Below are positions 1 through 8,042 of a DNA stretch of 10,391 bases, one piece after another. Source of the DNA: an uncultured Bdellovibrio sp. (lineage in GTDB: Bacteria > Bdellovibrionota > Bdellovibrionia > Bdellovibrionales > Bdellovibrionaceae); the NCBI GenBank assembly GCA_946480995.1, contig CAMLMF010000050.1:1-10391 (forward strand). Reading direction: 5' to 3'. Each line of letters starts with the position of its first letter. Position 1 is the first letter of the stretch. Below the pieces are notes generated by a model. The model was not told the origin of the DNA. It saw nothing but the letters and a program-made list of their open reading frames with translations, and did no database searches. A program made the translations under genes and the position numbers.

Positions 1-322
1 CCTGATTAAAGATCGCCATGTATTGCAGTTGCGCATCGGCCGACTTTTCTGCCAACATTTCAGCTTCTTTATACGATTGCGCGGCATTGTCGGGTTGCTC
101 TTGGCCTTCAAATGACAAACCTAAATTTAAATGCAAAGGACCCGCGAATGGATCATAACGAAGGGCTTCAAGGTATTTCCCTGTGGCGGTCGGAAATGTC
201 TGTCCTTGTAAAGCGATATTGCCTGCGCGATTTAGTTCTAAGGTGCGCAAGTGCGGACGCCCCGGTCCGCAACCGATGCTGCCAAAAACAAATAATGAAA
301 TAATAAGATTCCAGCGCATCAT
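1..322 (-). CDS. TPR lipoprotein of the Bat operon (BatC-like), 3' end beyond the window
   Basis: About 107 residues are visible and the gene continues past the left edge. The N-terminus has a short hydrophobic segment (residues 6-16) ending in SIGC, with Cys18 as the likely lipidated residue; this is a slightly loose lipobox, with Ser instead of Leu at -3. From about residue 30 onward it is helical with the alternating small and aromatic residues of TPR units (GKYLEALRYDPF, HLNLGLSFEG, AAQSYKEAEML). The gene follows batB with an ATGA overlap. A second ATG lies directly behind the first (317-319), so the start is one of two adjacent Met codons. A TPR protein after batB is the usual place of BatC in Bat operons, where it is expected to scaffold the VWA proteins. 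The role is inferred from position and TPR content; family membership is moderately sure. Confidence 0.8.
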   Translation of the reverse strand, partial: MMRWNLIISLFVFGSIGCGPGRPHLRTLELNRAGNIALQGQTFPTATGKYLEALRYDPFAGPLHLNLGLSFEGQEQPDNAAQSYKEAEMLAEKSADAQLQYMAIFNQ

Positions 323-1383
323 CCTGGAGGTACCTCATAACGACCTTTCCAAAAACGGAAGCCCGCACGGCGTTCGCCTAAGAAAAGTTCCAACAAACCT
401 AAAATAATTCCGATAAGCAGTAACGTTTGAAAACGCTCTTCGTACTGAGTCGCCACAGTTGTGTCGAATTGCGTTTTTTCTAAGTTTGCAATGTCTTCGA
501 CCAAGTGCTTTGTTTGATCGCCCCCGAAAGTCGCAAAATAAAAACTGCCGCGACCGGCTTCCGCCAAAGCGCGTAAGGCATCGCCCTTCACCGTGGTCAG
601 AATCGTTTGGCCTTGACGATCTTTTTTGTAGCCCTTTAAAAAACCCATGCCATCGCGAACAGGAATTGCGCCACCTTTTTCTGTACCGTAAGCCAAAGAA
701 AAAATACGAACACCCTCGCCAACCATTTTTTTAGCTTCTTCCAAAGCCCCAGGCTCGTGGTCTTCTCCGTCAGAGGCCAACAAAATCACTCGTGTGACTT
801 TGACCACATCGTCGGTGGTGACTCCGCCGCGCTCAAAGGCTTCTTTAGAAACTTTTAAGGCCTCGGTAAAATTAGTTCCTTGGGATGACACAGAGGTTGG
901 TTCTAAAGATTCTAAGAACATTTTTACCGCGCCCGGATCGTTGGTCAGTGGCGATAACAACGCGGCAGATCCGGCAAAGGCCACAACACCCACTTTATTT
1001 CCAGGCATCATGTCGATCAGACGACTGAGTTCAGCTTTGGCTTGCGCTAAGCGCGAAGGTTTCACGTCTTCGGCCATCATACTTTCTGACACGTCGACAG
1101 CGAGAATGATTTCAACACCTTCACTTTTGACTTCCTGTTGGCTTTCACCCAATTGCGGACGCGCCAACGCCAGCACAAAAAATAAAACTGTCAAAACTTG
1201 CAGGAATGTTTTTATTGAACGTTTTTTAGCTGAAACAGAGCTCGACAAGAATGGATAAAGGCGTGAACCGATGGCCTTTTCCATGCGCTTTTTGGCTCTG
1301 CGATCAAAGATAAATCCGACCACGATAATTATTGGAATCAGCCACAGGTAATTAAAGGCTGCGATGTTTTCAAAGCGAAACAT
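319..1383 (-). CDS. batB: BatB, membrane-anchored VWA-domain protein
   Basis: This 354-residue protein has N-terminal membrane segments (about residues 12-26 and 58-74), the ARPQ motif after the second one (74-77), a von Willebrand A domain (about 90-300) and a C-terminal membrane segment (about 319-337). The metal-binding MIDAS site is complete: DVSES (Asp97, Ser99, Ser101), Thr170 in QGTNFTEAL and Asp205 in ASDGED. In this topology the VWA domain faces the periplasm. The start is the ATG at 1383-1381: it overlaps the batA stop by one base (TAATG) and has a strong AAGGAGGG site at 1391-1398, 7 nt upstream. An in-frame ATG 21 nt earlier would make the ribosome site part of the coding region and is unlikely. 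The family is known from Bacteroides aerotolerance operons and has been linked to stress tolerance elsewhere; the molecular activity here is not known. Confidence 0.93.
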   Translation of the reverse strand: MFRFENIAAFNYLWLIPIIIVVGFIFDRRAKKRMEKAIGSRLYPFLSSSVSAKKRSIKTFLQVLTVLFFVLALARPQLGESQQEVKSEGVEIILAVDVSESMMAEDVKPSRLAQAKAELSRLIDMMPGNKVGVVAFAGSAALLSPLTNDPGAVKMFLESLEPTSVSSQGTNFTEALKVSKEAFERGGVTTDDVVKVTRVILLASDGEDHEPGALEEAKKMVGEGVRIFSLAYGTEKGGAIPVRDGMGFLKGYKKDRQGQTILTTVKGDALRALAEAGRGSFYFATFGGDQTKHLVEDIANLEKTQFDTTVATQYEERFQTLLLIGIILGLLELFLGERRAGFRFWKGRYEVPPG

Positions 1384-2393
1384 TATGGCACCCTCCTTAA
1401 CCAAGAACGACCCAACAACAATCCTAATAAGTAAAATAAAATCCCCATCACCAGATAAGGGGGGAACTCTTCTTTATAATTCGTAAACTTATTCACATCG
1501 ATTTTAGTTTTTTCTAACGAATCGATGTCATTAAAGATCTTTTTAAGACCACTTTCATTGGTGGCACGATAGAACTTGCCGTTGGTGTCTTTGGCCATGC
1601 GCTCTAACAGCTCTTCGTTCACAGTACTTTCAAAGGGCTGATAGGTTTTAATTTTTTGGCCGAAGATATCACGGGTATAAACTGGAATTCTTGTCGGCCC
1701 GTCTTTTCCCAAACCGATAGAATAAACTTTGATGCCATAACCTTTTGCGATCTCTAATCCCGTTTCAGGATCAATGGTACCAGAGTTATTTTCCCCGTCG
1801 GTCATAAAGATCATGACCCGGCTTTTTGCTTGGGAGTCTTTTAAACGGCCAGCAGCGTTTGCCATCGCAACCCCCAAAGCCGTTCCGTCTTTGATCCGAG
1901 CACTCGAGGCACTGGTGATTTCGTCCACGCGTTGTAAGATCATTTGATAATCCAAAGTTGGTGGCACCATCGTGAAAGATTCCCCAGCAAAAACCACTAA
2001 ACCAATGCGGTCCGAAGAACGCCCTTCGATAAATTGTTTGATGGTTTCTTTGGCCGCTTCCAAACGATTTAACGGCTTCATATCTTCAATCAACATACTG
2101 TCAGAAACATCCAGACAGATGACGATATCAATACCTTCCACATTCTTTTTTATTTTAGTATTCGTCGTTTGTGGGCGCGCCAAAGCAACAATCGCTAAGA
2201 TTAGACCCAACGCTTTTAAAAAATTTGGCAAGTGCATTAAGCGAGTGCGCAAACTGGGCGTGACAGATTTTAGTAAATCAACGGAACCAAACTGCAACGT
2301 CGGCGTTTTCTTACGACGATTCCACATCGTCCAGATTAAGATGATCACAACCGGTAAAATCAGCCAGAAGGCCCAAGAGGAATGATAGGTCAT
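1383..2393 (-). CDS. batA: BatA, membrane-anchored VWA-domain protein
   Basis: This 336-residue protein has membrane segments at about residues 8-24 and 57-73, followed by ARPQ (72-75), a VWA domain (about 88-290) and a C-terminal membrane segment (about 312-329). The MIDAS site is intact: DVSDS (Asp95, Ser97, Ser99), Thr171 in KDGTALG and Asp199 in MTDGENN. Layout and length are typical of BatA. The start ATG overlaps the preceding stop (ATGA), with GGAG about 8 nt upstream. It is a paralogue of the next gene, batB, with the same membrane-VWA-membrane plan, so the two probably form a heteromeric complex. MoxR encoded upstream would be its ATPase partner by family analogy. No lost residues or frame damage are visible. 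Confidence 0.93.
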   Translation of the reverse strand: MTYHSSWAFWLILPVVIILIWTMWNRRKKTPTLQFGSVDLLKSVTPSLRTRLMHLPNFLKALGLILAIVALARPQTTNTKIKKNVEGIDIVICLDVSDSMLIEDMKPLNRLEAAKETIKQFIEGRSSDRIGLVVFAGESFTMVPPTLDYQMILQRVDEITSASSARIKDGTALGVAMANAAGRLKDSQAKSRVMIFMTDGENNSGTIDPETGLEIAKGYGIKVYSIGLGKDGPTRIPVYTRDIFGQKIKTYQPFESTVNEELLERMAKDTNGKFYRATNESGLKKIFNDIDSLEKTKIDVNKFTNYKEEFPPYLVMGILFYLLGLLLGRSWLRRVP

Positions 2394-3280
2394 TGGCCCG
2401 ACTCCATCTTTTCCACCAAGGTGCGTGATTGCGTTGCAATATTTAAAGCATCTTGTCCCGTGACTGTGTCTTTATCTTGCAGGCCGCGACTTAATTCTTT
2501 TAAAAGTTTCTTTAAGTCAGCTGCGTAATGATCAAAGACTTTGCGATTGTGCTTTTTAATATCTTTTAAAATAAGACGATCGCTCCACTCAAAAGCTGGC
2601 AAACGGAATTTGCGAGTCAAATAAAGTCTTAGCATGTGATCCGTTTGCTTAAGACATAGCTTCACATCGTCTGGCTGTACTTTTGTGCCAAAGAAGACCG
2701 TATTGACTCGCGCTAAGGTTCGCATGCCTTTATGAAACTCAGACAACGGTGACAGCGCCGAATCATGCTCTTTCAAACGCTCTAGCATATTACGTCGTTG
2801 CACCACGCGATAAATTTTTGCAATCAGGGCTAATACAAACAAACCAATAACAGAAAACAAAATCGCCCAGTAAAGTGGCGGCACACTCATTTGTGCTGGC
2901 CCAAAGGGACCAAACGGTTGAGGCTTCGCTTCAGGATTCGTTGGGTCCGTCGGTGGAAGCACGGATTCCACCGCAAACGACACGGGACCCAATGCTAAAG
3001 TTTGTGCGCCGTCGGTCAACTGTAAATCCGGGAATTCAAACTTACCGGCCGTGTAAGAAGTGACCTTAATATCCGCGGTGGTCGCAGAACGAAATTCAAA
3101 AGATCTTAATTTCAAAACGTATTTGTGTTCTGGCTTTAAGACAAACTGCAACTGTTCTTGGTGCAAGTCGCGAGGAAATTCCCCGTCGCAGACAAGAATA
3201 AAATCCCGGCCCACAGTTAACTCTGCGGGCTTAAGGCCTTCAACGGCCGGGATTTCTGTCTTACACTGAATCGTTGCCAT
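2390..3280 (-). CDS. Single-pass membrane protein between DUF58 and batA (BatD/DUF4381-like position)
   Basis: The protein has 296 residues. Residues 1-134 look like a beta-rich domain (FVLKPEHKYVLKLRSFEF, SYTAGKFEFPDLQL), followed by a Pro/Gly-rich linker (110-134). One strong membrane segment spans about 135-157, then comes a very basic stretch (YRVVQRRNMLERLK) and a helical C-terminal domain. By the positive-inside rule the C-terminal half is cytoplasmic, which puts the first 134 residues in the periplasm. Yet there is no signal peptide. Two cysteines (6 and 31) lie in that domain. Start ATG overlaps the DUF58 stop (TAATG); an AGAAGAGA stretch serves as a weak ribosome site. Proteins here in other Bat operons are often DUF4381 or BatD-type. 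The C-terminal helices resemble DUF4381 in spirit, but I cannot confirm the family. Confidence 0.85.
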   Translation of the reverse strand: MATIQCKTEIPAVEGLKPAELTVGRDFILVCDGEFPRDLHQEQLQFVLKPEHKYVLKLRSFEFRSATTADIKVTSYTAGKFEFPDLQLTDGAQTLALGPVSFAVESVLPPTDPTNPEAKPQPFGPFGPAQMSVPPLYWAILFSVIGLFVLALIAKIYRVVQRRNMLERLKEHDSALSPLSEFHKGMRTLARVNTVFFGTKVQPDDVKLCLKQTDHMLRLYLTRKFRLPAFEWSDRLILKDIKKHNRKVFDHYAADLKKLLKELSRGLQDKDTVTGQDALNIATQSRTLVEKMESGQ

Positions 3281-4149
3281 TATTTTCTCTTCTTAAAAAA
3301 TGCCACCAGGGGATTTACGTAATCCTCGCTGGATTTGACATCAACACGTTCTACTTGCGATAAGCGCAACAAACGGTCGCGCTGCTCTTTGCGCTTTAGT
3401 ACCGCGTCTTCATACTGCGCGCGGAAACCTGGCGAAGAAGTATCAACGGTGACAACTTCTCCCGTTTCCGCATCCTGAACATCAATCACACCCATGCGCG
3501 GCAAAGAATATTCAGCCGCATCGTTCACCACGCAAGCGATCACATCATGCTTACGCCCTAAAAGACGCAAACTTTGATCAAAGCCTTGGTCCATAAAATC
3601 GCTGAAGACAAAGATCGTGGCGCGTTTTTTTAAGACACCTTGCAAGTAAGAAAAGCTTGTCGACAGCTTCGTGCGATGACTTTTCGGCTTGTAATAAAAT
3701 AAATCCCGCAGCAAGCGATGCACGTGACCACGGCCTTTTTTCGGTGGCACATAATGCTCAACTTGATCGCTGAACAACAGCAAGCCAATTTGGTCATTGT
3801 TTTTTACCGCAGCAAAAGCCAATAACGCCGCCATGTGAGTCATCACTTCGCCCTTAAAGTAAGGCCCTGTGCCGAAATCACTGGAACCACTGACATCGAC
3901 TGCGATAACTAAGGTGAGCTCGCGCTCTTCTTCAAAAGTTTTGATATAAGTTTTACCCGTGCGCGCCGTTAACGGCCAAGAAATACTGCGCACGTCATCG
4001 CCGGGGACGTATTCCCTGAAATCCGCGAAAGTCATACCTTGGCCTTTAAAGGCCGTATGGTATTCACCGGCAAAAAGATTATTCACCAGTTTTCTGGTGC
4101 TAATCTCTAGCAGTTTTACTTTCTTTAGGACCTCAGGAGGTAAACTCAC
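3280..4149 (-). CDS. DUF58 domain protein (VWA-like), moxR-linked
   Basis: This 289-residue soluble protein has the DUF58 signature at residues 38-64 (GMTFADFREYVPGDDVRSI, then SWPLTART). A VWA-like fold follows, with DVSGSS (Asp85, Ser87, Ser89) and a second acidic motif, FSDFMD (Asp184). The start is GTG, overlapping the moxR stop by one base (TAGTG), with GAGGT 7 nt upstream; no nearby ATG fits better. There is no membrane segment or signal peptide, so it should be cytoplasmic, near the inner face of the membrane. The DUF58 and moxR pair is one of the most conserved gene neighbours in bacteria, and DUF58 is presumed to be a partner or substrate of the ATPase. The exact function is unknown. 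Confidence 0.93.
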   Translation of the reverse strand: MSLPPEVLKKVKLLEISTRKLVNNLFAGEYHTAFKGQGMTFADFREYVPGDDVRSISWPLTARTGKTYIKTFEEERELTLVIAVDVSGSSDFGTGPYFKGEVMTHMAALLAFAAVKNNDQIGLLLFSDQVEHYVPPKKGRGHVHRLLRDLFYYKPKSHRTKLSTSFSYLQGVLKKRATIFVFSDFMDQGFDQSLRLLGRKHDVIACVVNDAAEYSLPRMGVIDVQDAETGEVVTVDTSSPGFRAQYEDAVLKRKEQRDRLLRLSQVERVDVKSSEDYVNPLVAFFKKRK

Positions 4150-5141
4150 TATGGCACCTCAACCTGACTTAAGATCTCTTTGATCACGTCGTCGGTTTTG
4201 ATATTTTCTGCTTCGGCTTCGTAAGTCAGAATCATACGGTGGCGCATAACATTGTACGCAATGGCTTTGATATCTTCGGCTGTAACGTAACCGCGACCGC
4301 GCAAGAAGGCGTGGGCTTTGGCTGCTCTGTACAAACTGATCGTCGCACGTGGTGAACCACCAACATTGATCAGATTCGCGATTCGGCTTAAACCATATTC
4401 ACCTGGGTTGCGCGAAGCCATGATGATTTCAACGATATAGTTTTTGATTTTGGCATCGACGTAAATTTGATCCACACGCGAAGAAATGCGCAATAAGTCT
4501 TCTTTTGAAATCACCGGGTTCACAACCGGTTTGTCGTTCGTGCCCATGCGATTTAAGATTTCTAATTCTTCGCCTTTTGCAGGATACACGACATTGATTT
4601 TAAACATGAAGCGATCCATCTGCGCTTCTGGCAATGGATAAGTTCCCTCTTGTTCCAAGGGATTTTGTGTCGCTAGCACCAAGAATGGATTTGCCAATTT
4701 GTACGACTCATCACCGATCGTGACTTGTTTTTCCGCCATGGCCTCAAGCAATGCGGATTGCACTTTTGCCGGCGCACGATTGATCTCATCCGCCAAAACG
4801 ATGTTCGTAAAAATCGGTCCTTTGCGCGGAGCAAATTCGCCTGATTTCGGATTAAAGATCATCGTCCCGATTAAGTCGGTCGGCAGAAGATCGGGAGTAA
4901 ATTGAATGCGTTGAAAATCGAGTGAAATGGATTTTGAAACCGTGGCAATCGTCAGCGTCTTTGCCAAGCCCGGAACACCTTCCAACAGAATGTGGCCGCC
5001 AGTTAGAAGGCCCATCATAATGCCCTCAACCATATCTTTTTGCCCAACGACAACTTTATTAATTTCGGCCATCATTTTATCAATGAATTGGCTCTCTTGC
5101 TTGATCGCGGCATTCAGGGCCATGATATCGACTTCACTCAT
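4149..5141 (-). CDS. moxR: MoxR family AAA+ ATPase
   Basis: The 330-residue length is typical for MoxR. Visible motifs, numbered from the chosen Met: Walker A GVPGLAKT (55-62), Walker B VLADEINRAP (115-124, Asp118 and Glu119), sensor 1 LATQNP (Asn160), PEAQMDRF (Arg177, the arginine-finger region) and sensor 2 GSPRAT (Arg265). All ATPase residues are present. The start is the ATG at 5141-5139, with AAAGGA (5148-5153) 6 nt upstream. A TTG five codons earlier is in frame, but would place that site inside the gene. It is first in the leftward operon, so its promoter must lie upstream of 5141. Members are chaperone-like ATPases working with VWA proteins; four or five such partners or accessory proteins follow here. 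Confidence 0.95.
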   Translation of the reverse strand: MSEVDIMALNAAIKQESQFIDKMMAEINKVVVGQKDMVEGIMMGLLTGGHILLEGVPGLAKTLTIATVSKSISLDFQRIQFTPDLLPTDLIGTMIFNPKSGEFAPRKGPIFTNIVLADEINRAPAKVQSALLEAMAEKQVTIGDESYKLANPFLVLATQNPLEQEGTYPLPEAQMDRFMFKINVVYPAKGEELEILNRMGTNDKPVVNPVISKEDLLRISSRVDQIYVDAKIKNYIVEIIMASRNPGEYGLSRIANLINVGGSPRATISLYRAAKAHAFLRGRGYVTAEDIKAIAYNVMRHRMILTYEAEAENIKTDDVIKEILSQVEVP

Positions 5142-5292
5142 GCTGATTCCTTTCAACGGAGAGAATGAAAAACCTTTTCGCGAAGGCTATTGTCTATTTC
5201 ACAATTTTCCTATTAACATCGCAAGCTTAGAGTTACTGGCCCAGCGCTTCCTCTACCCTTGCCAAGGGCCCAATAAAATGGGACAAAATTGT
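5142..5292. promoter_or_regulatory. Divergent intergenic region between the moxR operon and the htpX-like gene
   Basis: This 151-nt gap must hold promoters for both directions. No near-consensus pair stands out. Rightward, CTATTG (5187-5192) and TATTAA (5211-5216) lie 18 nt apart. Leftward, TTGCGA and TGAAAT lie 17 nt apart, each matching 4 of 6 bases. TTCGCGAA (5177-5184) is a short palindrome in the moxR leader. These are weak candidates only. Confidence 0.4.
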
Positions 5293-6105
5293 ATGATCAA
5301 TAACAATACAAAAGTCTGGCTTTTTATCCTTATTAGTTCTTTCACCTTGCTTGTCGTGGGCTATCAGGTGGGTGAACGCCTGGGCTTGTTGATCGGATTT
5401 TTGTTCGCCCTGCTTTTAAACTTTTTCGTGTTCTTTTACGGAGAGTCCCGCGTCCTGGCAAAACTGAATGCCAAACGTTTGAAAGGCCAAGATGCTTGGG
5501 GACTTTTAGACAAAGTTGAAAAATACTCAGCGCAATTGAACATGCCGGCACCAGCTGTGTACGTCACCCCGCATGCGTCTTCGAATGCCTTCTGCGTGGG
5601 TCGATCTTGGCGCCGAGGTTCTTTGGGGTTTACGGCGGGACTTTTAAAAAATTTAGACGAGGCAGAGCTTGAAGCGGTCGTCGCCCATCAATTATGTCAC
5701 ATTCGTCGCTTAGATACTTTTGCATTTAGCGTCAGCAGTACGATTGCCAATTCCATTGTCGGCTTGGGGCAATTTTTAGATCAATTTTTGCCTTACAAAT
5801 TGCAATTCTTTATGCCGGTGCTGTCGCCGATTGGCTGGTTGATTATTAAATCCGTCGTTGTGGAAAAATCATTTTTTGAAAATGATTTGATGGCTTCAGA
5901 ACTTTTAGAAAGCCGCCACCGTTTAGGGGATGTATTGTGGCGCATGGAAGGCTTAGCGCAGACTCAGCCTTTAGAAATTCCACCCTGCACCAGCCACTTG
6001 TTTATTGTGAATCCTGAAGGATTCAATCAGCGCAATTTATTTTTAAAGTCCCATCCTGCAATTGAAGTACGTCTTAAAAAATTGATGGGGTATTACCCTA
6101 TTTAA
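5293..6105 (+). CDS. HtpX-like M48 family membrane protein with substituted catalytic Glu
   Basis: This 270-residue protein has two N-terminal membrane segments (about residues 8-24 and 29-48), then the HtpX-type core: NAFCVG (99-103), a GLL helix, ELEAVVAHQLCHIRRLDT (125-142), and a C-terminal SHPAIEVRLKKL like the HP..R...L motif of HtpX. HtpX is an inner-membrane zinc protease for misfolded membrane proteins. Here the HExxH motif reads H132-Q-L-C-H136, so the catalytic Glu is Gln (codon CAA at 5689-5691). The region that normally supplies the third zinc ligand (E.xxAD) reads FFENDLMAS, with no Glu four residues before Asp198. Both point to a non-peptidase homologue; the first is seen directly, the second rests on my ungapped alignment. 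An ATG at 5278 is an alternative start (5 more residues, AAGGG 9 nt upstream). Open frame further upstream is antisense to moxR. Confidence 0.85.
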   Translation: MINNNTKVWLFILISSFTLLVVGYQVGERLGLLIGFLFALLLNFFVFFYGESRVLAKLNAKRLKGQDAWGLLDKVEKYSAQLNMPAPAVYVTPHASSNAFCVGRSWRRGSLGFTAGLLKNLDEAELEAVVAHQLCHIRRLDTFAFSVSSTIANSIVGLGQFLDQFLPYKLQFFMPVLSPIGWLIIKSVVVEKSFFENDLMASELLESRHRLGDVLWRMEGLAQTQPLEIPPCTSHLFIVNPEGFNQRNLFLKSHPAIEVRLKKLMGYYPI

Positions 6106-6168
6106 GCATTCAGGGCATCACTTGACAGGATGGATTTTCGACTCAAGTTCTAAAATACGGAGACTTTT

Positions 6169-6417
6169 ATGGGTGAAAAGTTAGAGGCTTCTTTTTCAGT
6201 TCTAATAATGTCAGTCGCATCTTCAGCGATTATGGCCATGGGTCTAGCGCCAAATCCTCAGTCCGGCGAAGTATCAAAAGATAAAAATATGGCTCGCTTT
6301 AATATCGACCTTCTGGTGGTCCTGCAGCAAAAAACCAAGGGCAACCTCACAGCTGACGAGGAAAAGTTCTTAGAGCATCTTATCAGCGACTTGCAACTTA
6401 AGTTCGTGTCCATCTAG
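6169..6417 (+). CDS. DUF1844 domain protein
   Basis: This 82-residue protein matches the DUF1844 pattern: a helix FSVLIMSVASSAIMAMGLAP (9-28), NPQSGE, MARFNIDLLVVLQQKTKGNLT (41-61) and a final EEKFLEHLISDLQLKFV. The first helix is hydrophobic but has no cleavage site, so it is more likely packed in the fold than an export signal. Ribosome site GGAG lies 7 nt before the ATG. It sits 63 nt after the htpX-like gene and 63 nt before htrA, all rightward. The function of DUF1844 proteins is unknown; they are common as short proteins in delta-type proteobacteria and several other phyla. Recognition is from the conserved IDLL..L..KTKGNLT core. Confidence 0.88.
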   Translation: MGEKLEASFSVLIMSVASSAIMAMGLAPNPQSGEVSKDKNMARFNIDLLVVLQQKTKGNLTADEEKFLEHLISDLQLKFVSI

Positions 6418-6480
6418 AAAACTAAATTTTAAGTTATTTTTTTTCCGCATTCTGCGAAAATTGGTATCAAGGAGTTTTTT

Positions 6481-7911
6481 GTGAAGAAAAGTATTTGTTT
6501 CTTACTAAGCGTTTCATTGATGTCTTCCTTTGCTTTTGCTCAAGGACTGCCGCTGCCGAAGGATCCGCCCAAATTAAAACTAGGCGAACCGATGCCAGCA
6601 AATCTTTTTGTCGAATTGGCGAAAGCTATTAATCCTGCGGTCGTGAATATTTCGACAACGGCTTTACCAAAAAATTTACCGCGTGGACGCGATCCGATGC
6701 TCGATATGCTGGAACAACTTTATGGCTTCCGCATGCAGCAGCCACAACAGCAACAACGTCCGCAACAAATGGGCCTAGGAACTGGGTTTATCATTCGTGA
6801 AGACGGTTTGATTGTGACCAACAATCACGTGATCGCAGGTGCTGATGTGATCAATGTGCAACTGAGTGAAAATTCTAAAGACGTTTATGAAGCAACCCTT
6901 GTGGGCAGTGACGAACGCACGGACATCGCTTTGATTAAGATCACGCCAAAAGGCAAATTGCCCGTGGCGGTTCTAGGTAATTCCAAAGATCTTGAAGTGG
7001 GCGAATGGGTTGCGGCGTTCGGAAATCCCTTTGGTCACGGCCACTCGATGACAAAAGGAATTGTTTCTTCAAAAGGTCGCGAGATCGGCGAAATCAATAA
7101 ACTTCCTTTGATTCAAACAGACGCGAGTATCAACCCAGGTAACTCGGGTGGTCCTTTGGTGAATGTGAAGGGTCAAGTTGTGGGCGTGAACTCTGCCATC
7201 GATGCGCGCGCGCAAGGCATTGGTTTTGCGATTCCGATTGATGACGTGAAAAATTTAATTCCGACCCTTGAAAGTAAAGGTCGTATTGCCCGAGGGTACA
7301 TCGGTGCGGGCCTTGGCGACTTGGATCCAGAGGCCGCAGAATATCTTGGCTTGGGCGACGTTCGCGGAGCTGTCGTTACGAACTTGGATCCAAAAGGGCC
7401 TGCGGCAAAAGCCAGCGTAAGAATTTACGATATCGTGACAGAGTTTAACGGCAAAGCCATCCGTGGCTCTTTGGATCTGATCGATGCGGTCAGCGACGCA
7501 ACGATTGGTAAACCAGCCAAAGCCAAAATCATCCGTAACGGTAAAAAATTGGATCTTAATATTGTGATTGCCGAACGTGATGATGGACGTCGCATAGCTC
7601 GACCAGCACAAAAAGCCTATCAAGGTCAAAAAGCTCCTTTCAATTTGGGCTTTACGGTCGCAGATCCCACAGCAGACTTACGCAAAGAATGGGGTTTGCC
7701 AGAGGATATGTCTCAACCCGTAATCACTGAAACAGAGCGCGCTTCCGCTGCGAGCAAAAGTGGTTTACGCGTCGGGGATGTGGTCTTAGATGTGAACAAA
7801 ACACCGGTGGAAAATTCCAAAGACGTGCTGAAGAGTCTGAAAAAAGGCAGCAACACTTTGCGTATCGCCCGCAACACTCGCATTCAGATCATCAATATTG
7901 AAGCTAATTAG
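6481..7911 (+). CDS. htrA: Periplasmic HtrA/Deg serine protease
   Basis: The 476-residue protein starts with a signal peptide (cleavage likely after AFA, residue 20). A trypsin-like protease domain follows (about 45-265) with an intact triad: His116 in TNNHVIAG, Asp148 in RTDIALI and Ser222 in NPGNSGGPL. Two PDZ domains follow, about 270-365 and 385-475. A Gln/Pro-rich loop (86-96) sits where DegP has its LA loop. It degrades or refolds damaged envelope proteins. The start is GTG, with AAGGAG at 6469-6474, 6 nt upstream. A weak promoter candidate, TTGCAA (6391-6396) and TAGAAA (6415-6420) with an 18-nt spacer, lies at the end of the previous gene, so the gene may be read from its own promoter or from upstream. 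degP, degQ or mucD would be equally fair names. Confidence 0.96.
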   Translation: MKKSICFLLSVSLMSSFAFAQGLPLPKDPPKLKLGEPMPANLFVELAKAINPAVVNISTTALPKNLPRGRDPMLDMLEQLYGFRMQQPQQQQRPQQMGLGTGFIIREDGLIVTNNHVIAGADVINVQLSENSKDVYEATLVGSDERTDIALIKITPKGKLPVAVLGNSKDLEVGEWVAAFGNPFGHGHSMTKGIVSSKGREIGEINKLPLIQTDASINPGNSGGPLVNVKGQVVGVNSAIDARAQGIGFAIPIDDVKNLIPTLESKGRIARGYIGAGLGDLDPEAAEYLGLGDVRGAVVTNLDPKGPAAKASVRIYDIVTEFNGKAIRGSLDLIDAVSDATIGKPAKAKIIRNGKKLDLNIVIAERDDGRRIARPAQKAYQGQKAPFNLGFTVADPTADLRKEWGLPEDMSQPVITETERASAASKSGLRVGDVVLDVNKTPVENSKDVLKSLKKGSNTLRIARNTRIQIINIEAN

Positions 7912-7940
7912 TCCTAACAATTGAAAAGTTTTTTAAAAGA

Positions 7941-7968
7941 AGCCCGTTTTATCAACGGGCTTTCATTT
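7941..7968 (+). terminator. Rho-independent terminator of htrA
   Basis: A perfect 8-bp stem, AGCCCGTT/AACGGGCT (7941-7961), with a 5-nt loop is followed by a T-rich tail, TTTCATTT. It begins 29 nt after the htrA stop. Confidence 0.88.
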
Positions 7969-8042
7969 GTGTACGAAGACCTTGCCCTGCCCCCGCGTTG
8001 TTGATATGCCCTGGAAAAATTTAAATAAACCAGGAGCCAACA

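Noticed and set aside
1383..1404. Upstream in-frame ATG for batB at 1404
   Set aside because: The added codons are the AAGGAGGG ribosome site itself and overlap the end of batA; the ATG at 1383 fits far better.
4927..5292. Long open frame extending the htpX-like gene upstream
   Set aside because: It runs antisense through the conserved start of moxR; the membrane segment and ribosome sites place the start at 5293 (or 5278).
6122..6156. Perfect TTGACA (6122-6127) with TAAAAT (6151-6156) before the DUF1844 gene
   Set aside because: The spacer is 23 nt, too long for a sigma70 promoter, and no better -10 lies at 16-18 nt.
7998..8026. TTGTTG and TTAAAT with 17-nt spacing before the small secreted protein gene
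   Set aside because: The predicted start point (about 8033) would fall inside the ribosome site, leaving almost no leader.
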